Source: an uncultured Myxococcales bacterium (lineage in GTDB: Bacteria > Myxococcota_A > Polyangia > Polyangiales > Polyangiaceae). From it: 43,480 nucleotides of DNA. The notes beneath the pieces are model-generated. The model saw nothing but the letters and a program-made list of their open reading frames with translations. It ran no database searches and was not told the DNA's origin. Location of the stretch: the NCBI GenBank assembly GCA_937949945.1, contig CALFEQ010000068.1:1-43480 (forward strand), written 5' to 3'. The translations under genes were made by a program, and so were the position numbers. Positions 8,142-14,694 of this stretch are shown piece after piece (position 1 is the stretch's first letter; every line of letters starts with the position of its first letter).

Positions 8142-9307
8142 ACCCGAAGGCGATCACCGGGCTCGGGATCGCGTCGGCCCTCGGCACGGGTCGATCGACC
8201 CTCGAAGACGGGCTCAAGAACCCGGACGGGATCGCGCCGCCGGGGCCGATCCAGAGCTTCGACGCCTCGCGGTACGGCACGCCGCCGATCGTCGAGGTCC
8301 CCGGCTTCGACCCGACGAAGTACCTCGGCGACAAGGGCCTGCGCACGCTCGATCGGCTCACGAAGCTCCTCGTCGTCGCCGCGCGTCTGTCGCTGCACGA
8401 CGCGGGACTCAAGCGCGACAACCAGTGGGCCGCGCTCGGACCCGACCGCGTCGGCGTGTGCTGCTCCAACGCGTACGGCAGCCTGGAGGCGATCACGGAG
8501 CTCGACCGCGTCGCCGTCCTCGAGGACGCGCGTTACATCAACCCGGCGAAGTTCCCGAACACGGTCTCGAACAGCGCGAGCGGCTACGTGAGCATCTGGG
8601 AGGATCTCCGCGCGCTGAACGTGAGCGTGTCGGACGGCAACTGCGGCGCGCTCGACGCCGTCGCGTGCGCCGACGTCTTCCTCGAGACGGGCCGCGCCGA
8701 GGCCATCCTCACGGGCGGCGGCGAGGCGATGAGCGAGGCGCTCTACCTCGCCTTCGACAAGCTCGGCGCGCTCGCCGCGAGCGATCCCTCCTCGCCACGC
8801 GCGCGCCTCGGCGAGGGCGCCGCCTTCCTGGTGCTCGAGCCGCTCGAGCGCGCGCGTGCGCGCGGCGCGAAGGTGCTCGCGACCATCGACGGCTACGGCA
8901 CCGCGTTCATCGGTCCGAAGGACGACGCCACGCTCCTCTACGCCTCCTCCGAGGCGCTCGAGCGCGCGATCACGCAGGCGCTCGAGGACGCGCGCATCGG
9001 CGCATCCGACGTCGACCTCGTCGTCTCGGGCATCTCGGGCATCGCCCGCTACGACGACGAGGAGCGCGCCGCGATCACGAAGGTGCTGGGGGCGTCGCGC
9101 CCGATCGCCGCGCCGAAGCTCCTCTTCGGCGAGACGCTCGGCGCCGGCGCCGCGCTCGCCATGGCGGCGTCGCTCGCGTGGCTCGACGGCGTCGCGCCGT
9201 CGTGCATCGTCGCGGGCGAGAGACCCGCGAAGGTCGACACCGTGCTCGTCACGTCGGTCGGCTACTACGGCAACGCCTCCGCGCTCGTCATGCGCGGTCT
9301 GCGCTGA
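8138..9307 (+). CDS. Ketosynthase homologue lacking the catalytic triad (KS-beta / chain-length-factor-like)
   Basis: A ketosynthase-fold protein of 389 residues (MNPKAITGLGIASALGTG). Aligned by eye with the preceding gene, the active-site cysteine position reads SDGNCGALDA, so Asn168 falls at the Cys position with Cys169 next to it. The first His (NAHGTGT) is replaced in SGISGIAR, and the second (GHCMG) reads FGETLGAG, a Glu. With both His residues gone it should not condense by itself. Known catalytically impaired KS partners (chain length factors of type II PKS and aryl-polyene systems) pair with an active KS and set chain length. The ATGA overlap with the KS-alpha gene supports such a pair. 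A degenerate duplicate is possible, but the frame is intact and the fold motifs (GEGAAFLVLEPL, VTSVGYYGN) are kept. Confidence 0.85.
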   Translation: MNPKAITGLGIASALGTGRSTLEDGLKNPDGIAPPGPIQSFDASRYGTPPIVEVPGFDPTKYLGDKGLRTLDRLTKLLVVAARLSLHDAGLKRDNQWAALGPDRVGVCCSNAYGSLEAITELDRVAVLEDARYINPAKFPNTVSNSASGYVSIWEDLRALNVSVSDGNCGALDAVACADVFLETGRAEAILTGGGEAMSEALYLAFDKLGALAASDPSSPRARLGEGAAFLVLEPLERARARGAKVLATIDGYGTAFIGPKDDATLLYASSEALERAITQALEDARIGASDVDLVVSGISGIARYDDEERAAITKVLGASRPIAAPKLLFGETLGAGAALAMAASLAWLDGVAPSCIVAGERPAKVDTVLVTSVGYYGNASALVMRGLR

Positions 9308-9441
9308 TTGCTCGCGCTTGGGCTTCGACGTTCCGACGGCCAGGCCTTCCGAACCTGCACGCCTCCGCTCGCCTGCGAAGGTGCGTTCGCGTTCCGCCAC
9401 GCTGGAACCGGACCGCGCGCTGTGCGAAAAGGCCCGGGACC

Positions 9442-10668
9442 ATGAGCTGGATCGAAGAGAAGGCCCGGGCCGAGCTCGCCCGCGTGCGTGAGGCGAGGGA
9501 GAAGCAGGTCTACCCGTACTTCCGCGAGTTCGAGACGGGCGGGCTCCACACGACGATCGACGGCAAGCCCGTCATCAACTTCAGCTCGAACGACTACCTC
9601 GGCCTGACGAACCACCCGCGGGTGAAGGAGGCGGCGAAGCGCGCGATCGACAAGTACGCGTGCGGCCTCTCGAGCTCGCGCCCGCAGGCGACGACGAAGG
9701 AGCACGTGGAGCTCGAACGCCGGCTCGCGAAGTGGTTCGGGTTCGAGAGCTGCCTGATGTTCACGACCGGCTACCAGGCCATGGTCGGGACGATCATGGC
9801 GCTGGCCGACAAGGACACGACGCTCGTCCTCGACAGCTACAGCCACGCCTGCATCCTCGACGGGACCTTCCTCTCCGCCGGCATCCCCGGACGTGCGCCG
9901 GAGGTCCGCTTCTTCAACCACAACTCGGCGAAGAGCCTCGAGCGCATCCTGAAGACGCGCGAGCGCAAGAACGCGCTCGTCCTCGTCGAGGGCGTCTACT
10001 CGCTCGACGGCGACAAGGCGCACCTCGCCGAGTTCGTCGAGATCTGCGACCGTCACGAGGCCGTCCTCGTCGTCGACGACGCGCACGGCACCGGCACGCT
10101 GGGCGAGCGCGGCACGGGCATCCTCGAGGAGACGGGCCTCCTCGGTCGCGTGCCCATCCTCGTCTCGACGTTCTCGAAGACGTTCGGCGGCATCGGGGGC
10201 CTCCTCCTCGCGAAGGAGGAGATCGTCGATCTCGTGAAGCACAACGCGCGAAGCTTCCTCTTCAGCGCGTCGCTCCCCGTCCCCGTCGTCGCGGCGGCGT
10301 CGACGATCCTCGACATGATCGAGGCGGACGGCCCCGCGATGGTGCGCGAGCTCCACCAGAAGGCGGCCTACTTCCGGAGCAAGCTCCTCGAGGCCGGCTT
10401 CGAGCTCGGCACGAGCAACACGCACATCATGCCGGTCATGTGCCGCGAGGAGCGCAAGACGCTCTTCATGCACATCGCCCTCCTCGAGTGCGGCGTCTTG
10501 ATGGTCCCCCTCACCTACCCGTCCGTGAAGCAGGGCGAGGAGCGCCTCCGCGTGAACATCACGCGCGGCCACACGCAGGAGGACATGGACAAGGCCCTCG
10601 AGCTGCTCAAGACGTACGGAGAGGCCTTCTTCGTCCTGTCGGGGGAGGAGATTGGGCCCATGGAGTGA
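9442..10668 (+). CDS. PLP-dependent alpha-oxoamine synthase (serine palmitoyltransferase-like)
   Basis: Joins an acyl thioester to an amino acid with loss of CO2, giving an alpha-amino ketone; the family includes serine palmitoyltransferase, BioF, KBL, HemA and CqsA. The protein has 408 residues. Visible motifs: NFSSNDYLGL (about 46-55), DSYSHAC with the PLP-stacking His135, DDAHGTG (Asp212 and His215) and the PLP-binding Lys246 in STFSKTFGG. The C-terminal RLRVNITRGHT is typical of the family. The ATG at 9442 is the first good in-frame start after the 134-bp gap from KS-beta. No bioA/B/D or threonine dehydrogenase gene is nearby, so biotin or threonine roles are unlikely; the company of FAAL, ACPs and ketosynthases points to lipid or signal synthesis. 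The amino-acid substrate cannot be read from the sequence. Confidence 0.88.
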   Translation: MSWIEEKARAELARVREAREKQVYPYFREFETGGLHTTIDGKPVINFSSNDYLGLTNHPRVKEAAKRAIDKYACGLSSSRPQATTKEHVELERRLAKWFGFESCLMFTTGYQAMVGTIMALADKDTTLVLDSYSHACILDGTFLSAGIPGRAPEVRFFNHNSAKSLERILKTRERKNALVLVEGVYSLDGDKAHLAEFVEICDRHEAVLVVDDAHGTGTLGERGTGILEETGLLGRVPILVSTFSKTFGGIGGLLLAKEEIVDLVKHNARSFLFSASLPVPVVAAASTILDMIEADGPAMVRELHQKAAYFRSKLLEAGFELGTSNTHIMPVMCREERKTLFMHIALLECGVLMVPLTYPSVKQGEERLRVNITRGHTQEDMDKALELLKTYGEAFFVLSGEEIGPME

Positions 10669-10697
10669 GGCTCCAGGCTCCGGGCTCCAGGCTCCAG
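10669..10697. repeat. Tandem heptamer repeat, left arm (GGCTCCR x4)
   Basis: Four consecutive 7-bp units ggctcca / ggctccg / ggctcca / ggctcca begin directly after the stop of the oxoamine synthase gene. Three reverse-complement units sit at 10900-10920, so a transcript across the spacer could pair the two ends. Confidence 0.8.
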
Positions 10698-10899
10698 ACG
10701 GGAGTCTTCAGACCGCCGACAAGAGCCTCCAGCCCCCCTTCTCCAGCAGGTCCTCGTCTCTCTTCTGCACTTCTGCACCTCGTGCGCCCTCCACCTCTGC
10801 GGCTCTGAGACGTGTCAGAAGCCGCTACGACGGGCGAGCGCACGCGTCCGAGCCGCAAGGCCGCCGCGGCATTGCGCGACGGCGTGCAGCCGCTCCAAC

Positions 10900-10920
10900 T
10901 GGAGCCTGGAGCCTGGAGCC
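10900..10920. repeat. Tandem heptamer repeat, right arm (TGGAGCC x3)
   Basis: Three consecutive tggagcc units, reverse complements of the heptamers at 10669-10697. They end 7 bp from the stop codon of the third ACP gene. The two arms bracket the 258-bp gap between convergent genes, where I see no other gene. Confidence 0.8.
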
Positions 10921-10926
10921 TCTGCC

Positions 10927-11196
10927 TCAGGCAGACGCGTTCGCGTCCCCCTGCTGCTCCTTCAGCTTCACGAGCGCCTTCGCGATGTCCTCGACGGTCG
11001 CGATGCCCGAGAGCACGTCGTTGGGGATCGTGACCTCGAAGCGATCTTCGACGTCAGCGACGAGCTCCATCACGCCCAAGCTGTCGAGCCCCAGATCGTT
11101 CTGGATGTGATCGTTTGGACGGATCGTTCGATTGGCGTCGACATGCTTCCTGAGGATCTCGGTCGTGATCTTGAGGGTCTCGTCGTATGTCGACAT
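10927..11196 (-). CDS. Acyl carrier protein (third copy)
   Basis: An 89-residue ACP with the attachment serine at residue 39 in GLDSLGVME. It differs clearly from the two ACPs at 4.2-4.7 kb. It converges on the oxoamine synthase gene, yet is on the same strand as, and 62 bp downstream of, the ThiE/TenI gene. It could therefore be the tail of the lpxL-thiG-lipoprotein-thiE operon or have its own promoter: a TGTAGATT element lies at 11206-11211, only about 10 nt before the ATG. In Caulobacter sphingolipid synthesis a dedicated ACP is encoded beside serine palmitoyltransferase, so a role with the adjacent oxoamine synthase is attractive but inferred. Confidence 0.9.
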   Translation of the reverse strand: MSTYDETLKITTEILRKHVDANRTIRPNDHIQNDLGLDSLGVMELVADVEDRFEVTIPNDVLSGIATVEDIAKALVKLKEQQGDANASA

Positions 11197-11258
11197 GGCA
11201 GGGCGAATCTACACCCACGCAGCGCGCTCTGCCACCGGCAGCGCGGCTGACGGCCGTG

Positions 11259-11978
11259 TCAGGCGCCGAAGGGTGCGCCGGTGGCACGCACGGGGTGGAA
11301 CGGTGCGTCGAGGAGACGGGCCACCGCGGCGGGATCGGACGCGTCGAGGAGCGCACGGATCACCGCGACGCCGTCTGCCCCTGCGGCAGCGCACGCCGCA
11401 GCGCGTGACGCCTCGACGCCGCCGAGCGCGTAGACGAAAACCGCCGGCCGCGCCCCCGCTTCCCGAACGCACTCGTCGGCGAGAGCGCGCGCCGCGGCGA
11501 GGGCACTCGTGCCGCGAGGCGCTCCTTTTCCCGGCGTCTCGTAGATCGGGCTCACGAGGACGGCCGACGCGCCGGCGCGCGCCGCGAGCGAGACGTCTTC
11601 GTCCGTGTGCGCCGGCGTCGAGATCCACGCCCGATCGCCGAGCGCGGCCCGGGCCGTGGCCACCTCGCCGCCGGGCACGTGCGCGCCGTCGGCGCCCACG
11701 TCGACGACGACCCGCAGGGCCGCGCGCGTGGGGGCGTTGATCGTCAGCATCGCGCCAGCGTCCGCGGTCGCCCGGCGGAGAACCGCGGCGGCGCGTTCGA
11801 GCGCGTCGAGCGAGGCCGCCTTGTCGCGGAGCTGGACGCAGAGCCTCCCGGGCTCGAGCGCGCGACCGGCTCGTTCGACGACCGCCGAGACGTGATCGAG
11901 CGCCCAGCGCGGGTCGGTGATCAGGATCACGGTGGGCGCGCGGGGACCGAACGAGCGCGCGGCGCGATCATCGCTCAC
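11259..11978 (-). CDS. Thiamine-phosphate synthase family protein (ThiE or TenI type)
   Basis: A TIM-barrel protein of 239 residues of the ThiE/TenI family. ThiE couples HMP-PP with the thiazole phosphate; TenI tautomerises the thiazole made by ThiG. Family landmarks are present: ILITDPRWA, VQLRDKAAS, DGAHVPGGE, SPIYETPGKGAPRG, YALGGVEAS and AGADGVAVI. The canonical ThiE motifs NDR and HLGQxD are altered (TINAPTR and HVPGGE), so the assignment between the two functions is open. The GTG at 11978 overlaps the stop of the upstream lipoprotein (GTGA), giving translational coupling in the order thiG, lipoprotein, this gene. The thiazole-pathway context fits either function. Confidence 0.8.
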   Translation of the reverse strand: MSDDRAARSFGPRAPTVILITDPRWALDHVSAVVERAGRALEPGRLCVQLRDKAASLDALERAAAVLRRATADAGAMLTINAPTRAALRVVVDVGADGAHVPGGEVATARAALGDRAWISTPAHTDEDVSLAARAGASAVLVSPIYETPGKGAPRGTSALAAARALADECVREAGARPAVFVYALGGVEASRAAACAAAGADGVAVIRALLDASDPAAVARLLDAPFHPVRATGAPFGA

Positions 11979-12295
11979 TTGTCGCTCGTCTCCGCGCCCT
12001 TCACCTCGGCAGGCTCCGCTGCCTTCGTCTCGGAGCCGCTTCCCTCCAGCTCCGCACGCGCGGCGAGCACGTGGCGGTTCGACGGGTAGTGCTCGACGAG
12101 GTAGCGCAGCGTCTCCCTCGCCGCCTGCTCGTTGCCCTTCTTGCGGAACTCTTGGGCGAGGTCCCAGAGCGCGTCGCCGGCGGTGTCCTCCCTGCGCAGC
12201 GCGGGATCGTTGCTGCTCCCGCACTGGAACGGCGCCGTGCCGGCGCCGAGGCTCACGGCGATCGCGACGAGGCTCGCAGCGACGAAACGGCTCAC
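11975..12295 (-). CDS. Small exported protein with TPR-like segment inside the thi operon
   Basis: A 106-residue protein starting at a GTG (12295) that overlaps the thiG stop (GTGA); its own stop overlaps the next start the same way. The N-terminus (VSRFVAASLVAIAVSLGAG) is a signal sequence, followed by APFQCGSS, a Cys placed like a lipoprotein cysteine though the lipobox is not canonical. The middle (GDALWDLAQEFRKKGNEQAA... RYLVEHYPSNRHV) resembles one tetratricopeptide repeat of the kind found in BamD/YbgF-like envelope proteins; the tail is Glu/Ala/Lys-rich. It has no known place in thiamine synthesis. Its double overlap with thi genes shows co-expression, not function. Confidence 0.7.
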   Translation of the reverse strand: MSRFVAASLVAIAVSLGAGTAPFQCGSSNDPALRREDTAGDALWDLAQEFRKKGNEQAARETLRYLVEHYPSNRHVLAARAELEGSGSETKAAEPAEVKGAETSDK

Positions 12296-13065
12296 TCGAT
12301 CAGTCCCTCGGTCGGGCTCGATGCGTTGGCGTACCGAGACTTCGGCATGCGCCCGGCGAGACGGGCGAGGCGGCCCGCGCGGACCGCGTCGCGCATGGCC
12401 ATCGCCATCATGACCGGGTCCTTCGCGTGGGCGATCGCGGTGTTCATGAGCACGGCGTCGCAGCCGAGCTCCATCGCGACGGCGGCATCGCTCGCCGTGC
12501 CGACGCCGGCGTCGACGATGACCGGCACCTTCGCGTGCTCGAGGATGATGGACAGGTTGTGCGGGTTGCGGATCCCGAGGCCGCTGCCGATCGGCGCAGC
12601 GAGCGGCATGACCGCCGCGCAGCCCACGTCTTCGAGCTTCCGGCACACGATGGGATCGTCGATGCAGTACGGCAGGACGACGAAGCCCTCCTTCACGAGG
12701 ATCTTCGCGGCCTCGAGCGTCTGCTCGTTGTCGGGATAGAGCGTCTTCGGGTCTCCGATGACCTCGAGCTTGACCATGCTCGCCATCCCGAGCTCGCGGG
12801 CGAGGCGCAGCGTGCGCACGGCCTCGTCGGCCGTGTAGCAGCCCGCGGTGTTGGGCAGGATCGTCCAGCTCTTCCTCTGGAGCAGCGCCATCAGCGAGCC
12901 GCTCGAGCGATCCGACAGGTCCACCCGGCGGAGGGCGACGGTCACGATCTCCGCGCCCGACGCGTCGATCGCGCGCTCCGTCTCCTCGATGCTCTTGTAC
13001 TTGCCGGTCCCGACGATCAGGCGGCTCTGGAACCTCTTCCCTGCGATGACGAGCGGGTCGTCCAT
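12292..13065 (-). CDS. thiG: Thiazole synthase ThiG
   Basis: Makes the thiamine thiazole phosphate from 1-deoxy-xylulose 5-phosphate, dehydroglycine and ThiS-thiocarboxylate, in the cytoplasm. At 257 residues it is the usual family length. It contains FQSRLIVGTGKY, the Schiff-base lysine Lys99 in MVKLEVIGD, PNTAGCYTADEAVRT, GIRNPHNL and PVIVDAGVGTASDA, all standard ThiG features. The ATG at 13065 is 9 bp downstream of the acyltransferase stop, so the two are in one transcript. ThiS, ThiF and the glycine/tyrosine enzyme (ThiO or ThiH) are not in the window. Confidence 0.96.
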   Translation of the reverse strand: MDDPLVIAGKRFQSRLIVGTGKYKSIEETERAIDASGAEIVTVALRRVDLSDRSSGSLMALLQRKSWTILPNTAGCYTADEAVRTLRLARELGMASMVKLEVIGDPKTLYPDNEQTLEAAKILVKEGFVVLPYCIDDPIVCRKLEDVGCAAVMPLAAPIGSGLGIRNPHNLSIILEHAKVPVIVDAGVGTASDAAVAMELGCDAVLMNTAIAHAKDPVMMAMAMRDAVRAGRLARLAGRMPKSRYANASSPTEGLIE

Positions 13066-13074
13066 GCCCGCCGA

Positions 13075-14052
13075 TTACCCCGCCTTGCGCGGAGCCACAA
13101 GTCGCGCGCTCGGCACGGGGCGGTGAACGCGAAGCGTTTGCGCGTGCGGCTCGCGGCTCGCGGCCGCGGCTCGCGGCGCTCGCCAGCGACGATGGAGCCA
13201 GAGCCAGCCGTGGGGCACGCTCCTCACGAACCGGTCGAGGGCGGCCGTCGCACGACGCGTCGTCTCGAGGATCCATGCGCGCGCGTCCCTCTCGTCCGGA
13301 GCGGGCGGATGGATCGCGTCGATGACGCGGACCAGGTGCCCTCCGTCGCCTGCCCGCTCGGCGGCGACGACGAGCACCGTCGCTCGCGAGCGCCACGCGA
13401 GCGTCGCCGGCGCACGGTCGACGAGCGCCGGGGCGCCGAGGAACGGGAGGGAGACGGCATGCTCCGCGCGGTCGGGCACCTGGTCGATCGGAGTCACGAC
13501 GACGTCGCCCGCCGCGAGCGCCCGCCGAGCGGCGGAGAGCGCGCCGCGCGGCGCGACCGCCTCGACGCCGGCCTCGCGACGGAGGCGCGCGAGGAATCGA
13601 TCCACGCCGCGGGCGTGCATCGGCTTGGCGACGACGAAGAGGCGCTTTCCGCGCCGGCCGAGCAGCCGTGCCGCGGCCGCGGCGGCGAGCTCCCAGTTGC
13701 CCGTGTGCGAAGCGAACACGACGACGGGGCCTCGGCGCGCGGCGTCGTCGAACGCTCGCGCTGCGCCGTCGTCGATGCGGACCTCGTCGATCGCGCGCTT
13801 TCTCCGCTCGCGACCTCCGCCTGCGAGCCAGAGCAGCTCGACGAGCCCGCGTCCGAGGTCGCGGTACATCCGATCCGCGATCGCGGAGGCATCGACGCCG
13901 AGCGCGCGAACGATCGCCTCCTCCACGATGGCGCGGCGGATCCGGAGGACCGAGCCTGCGAGCACGCCGAGCAGCACGCCGAATCGCTCCGCGGCGCGCC
14001 GAGGCAGGCGCGCGACGGCGAATGCGACGGCGTGCAAGAGGAAGTAGGTCAC
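13075..14052 (-). CDS. Lipid A biosynthesis (LpxL/HtrB-type) acyltransferase
   Basis: A 325-residue member of the lauroyl/myristoyl acyltransferase family, which adds secondary acyl chains to lipid A at the inner membrane. Landmarks: N-terminal hydrophobic stretch (YFLLHAVAFAVARL), catalytic HX4E motif SHTGNWE, PIDQVPDRAE and PHGWLWLHRRW near the C-terminus. It is the first gene of the minus-strand unit with thiG, a lipoprotein and a ThiE/TenI gene. Some Sorangium strains are reported to lack LPS and to use sphingolipids in the outer membrane, so in this lineage the acceptor might be another lipid; that is inference. Confidence 0.88.
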   Translation of the reverse strand: MTYFLLHAVAFAVARLPRRAAERFGVLLGVLAGSVLRIRRAIVEEAIVRALGVDASAIADRMYRDLGRGLVELLWLAGGGRERRKRAIDEVRIDDGAARAFDDAARRGPVVVFASHTGNWELAAAAAARLLGRRGKRLFVVAKPMHARGVDRFLARLRREAGVEAVAPRGALSAARRALAAGDVVVTPIDQVPDRAEHAVSLPFLGAPALVDRAPATLAWRSRATVLVVAAERAGDGGHLVRVIDAIHPPAPDERDARAWILETTRRATAALDRFVRSVPHGWLWLHRRWRAPRAAAASREPHAQTLRVHRPVPSARLVAPRKAG

Positions 14053-14056
14053 CTCG

Positions 14057-14121
14057 GAGACAGGGAGTCGTCGGGGAGACAGCGGTCAACAGGGAGACGG
14101 AGGGACAGGGAGCCCGCAGGA
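14057..14121 (+). repeat. Interspersed GGGAGAC-rich repeat, copy A
   Basis: This segment (gagacagggag ... cggggagacagcgg ... caacagggagac ... agggagcccgcagga) matches the reverse complement of 17647-17704 almost base for base, apart from an extra 8 bp and a few changes. The two copies are 3.5 kb apart, in opposite orientation, each next to a gene end. Confidence 0.75.
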
Positions 14122-14142
14122 AATGCTTCGCTTTTCCTGCGG
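14114..14142. other. 10-bp stem hairpin in intergenic region
   Basis: ccgcaggaaa and tttcctgcgg pair perfectly around a 9-nt loop (tgcttcgct). It lies in the 246-bp gap between a small minus-strand gene (14299-14577) and the LpxL-type gene. No T-run follows on either strand. It may end the upstream transcript or shape the leader of the acyltransferase operon. Confidence 0.55.
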
Positions 14143-14298
14143 AGAAGGGAGTCTCCCTCCCGGGATGCAGCGCCTCGCGCAACTGCCGGGGCGGTTCGAC
14201 CGGCGGACATCGATGCGGAGACGACTCGACTCGACGCACGCGGTGTCGCGTCTCCGGTGAGGAGTGCGACAGTGGCGAGCCGAAGGTGACGGGCTCGA

Positions 14299-14577
14299 TC
14301 AGGGCATGAAACCCGCGGGGCGGCGGGCGCTGCCGCCCGCGCCTTCGACGGCGACGGCGAAGACGTCGGCGGCGACCATGGCCACCGTCTGCTTGCCGTT
14401 CCTCGCGTACACGAGATCGCCGTCGAACTTCACGGACTCCAGCTTCGCGAACGAGAGGCTCGCGCCATCGTGCGCGACATGGAACGTCACGCTCGAGCCG
14501 TCCGGGAGCGAGTAGCCCTCCTTGTCCAGCTTGGCTTGCCCGTTCTTGAGGATCGCCTCGATCTGTTCGCGCGTCAT
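14299..14577 (-). CDS. Small conserved-looking hypothetical protein
   Basis: A 92-residue protein that I do not recognise (MTREQIEAILKNGQAKLDKEGY...). The N-terminal 30 residues look like an amphipathic helix; residues 25-75 alternate in a beta-rich pattern (SVTFHVAHDGASLSFAKLESVKF). The tail is Gly/Arg/Pro-rich. No signal peptide or membrane segment is evident. The frame has normal codon use for the region and a clean ATG at 14577. It is divergent from the MlaF-like gene and upstream of, but 246 bp from, the LpxL-type gene, with a hairpin between. Confidence 0.6.
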   Translation of the reverse strand: MTREQIEAILKNGQAKLDKEGYSLPDGSSVTFHVAHDGASLSFAKLESVKFDGDLVYARNGKQTVAMVAADVFAVAVEGAGGSARRPAGFMP

Positions 14578-14694
14578 GGACCTACCTCGTTCGATCCCAC
14601 GGAGCTGCGGGACGTCGCGCCGGCGCGTCTCCGCGTACGTACACGCCCATCTTTAGCTTGCGCCCGTGCGCCGCGAAAGGGAGATTTCGAGGGG

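Noticed and set aside
8119..9441. In-frame extension upstream of the oxoamine synthase to 8119
   Set aside because: It overlaps the KS-beta gene in another frame and reads Arg-rich; the family N-terminus begins at the ATG at 9442.
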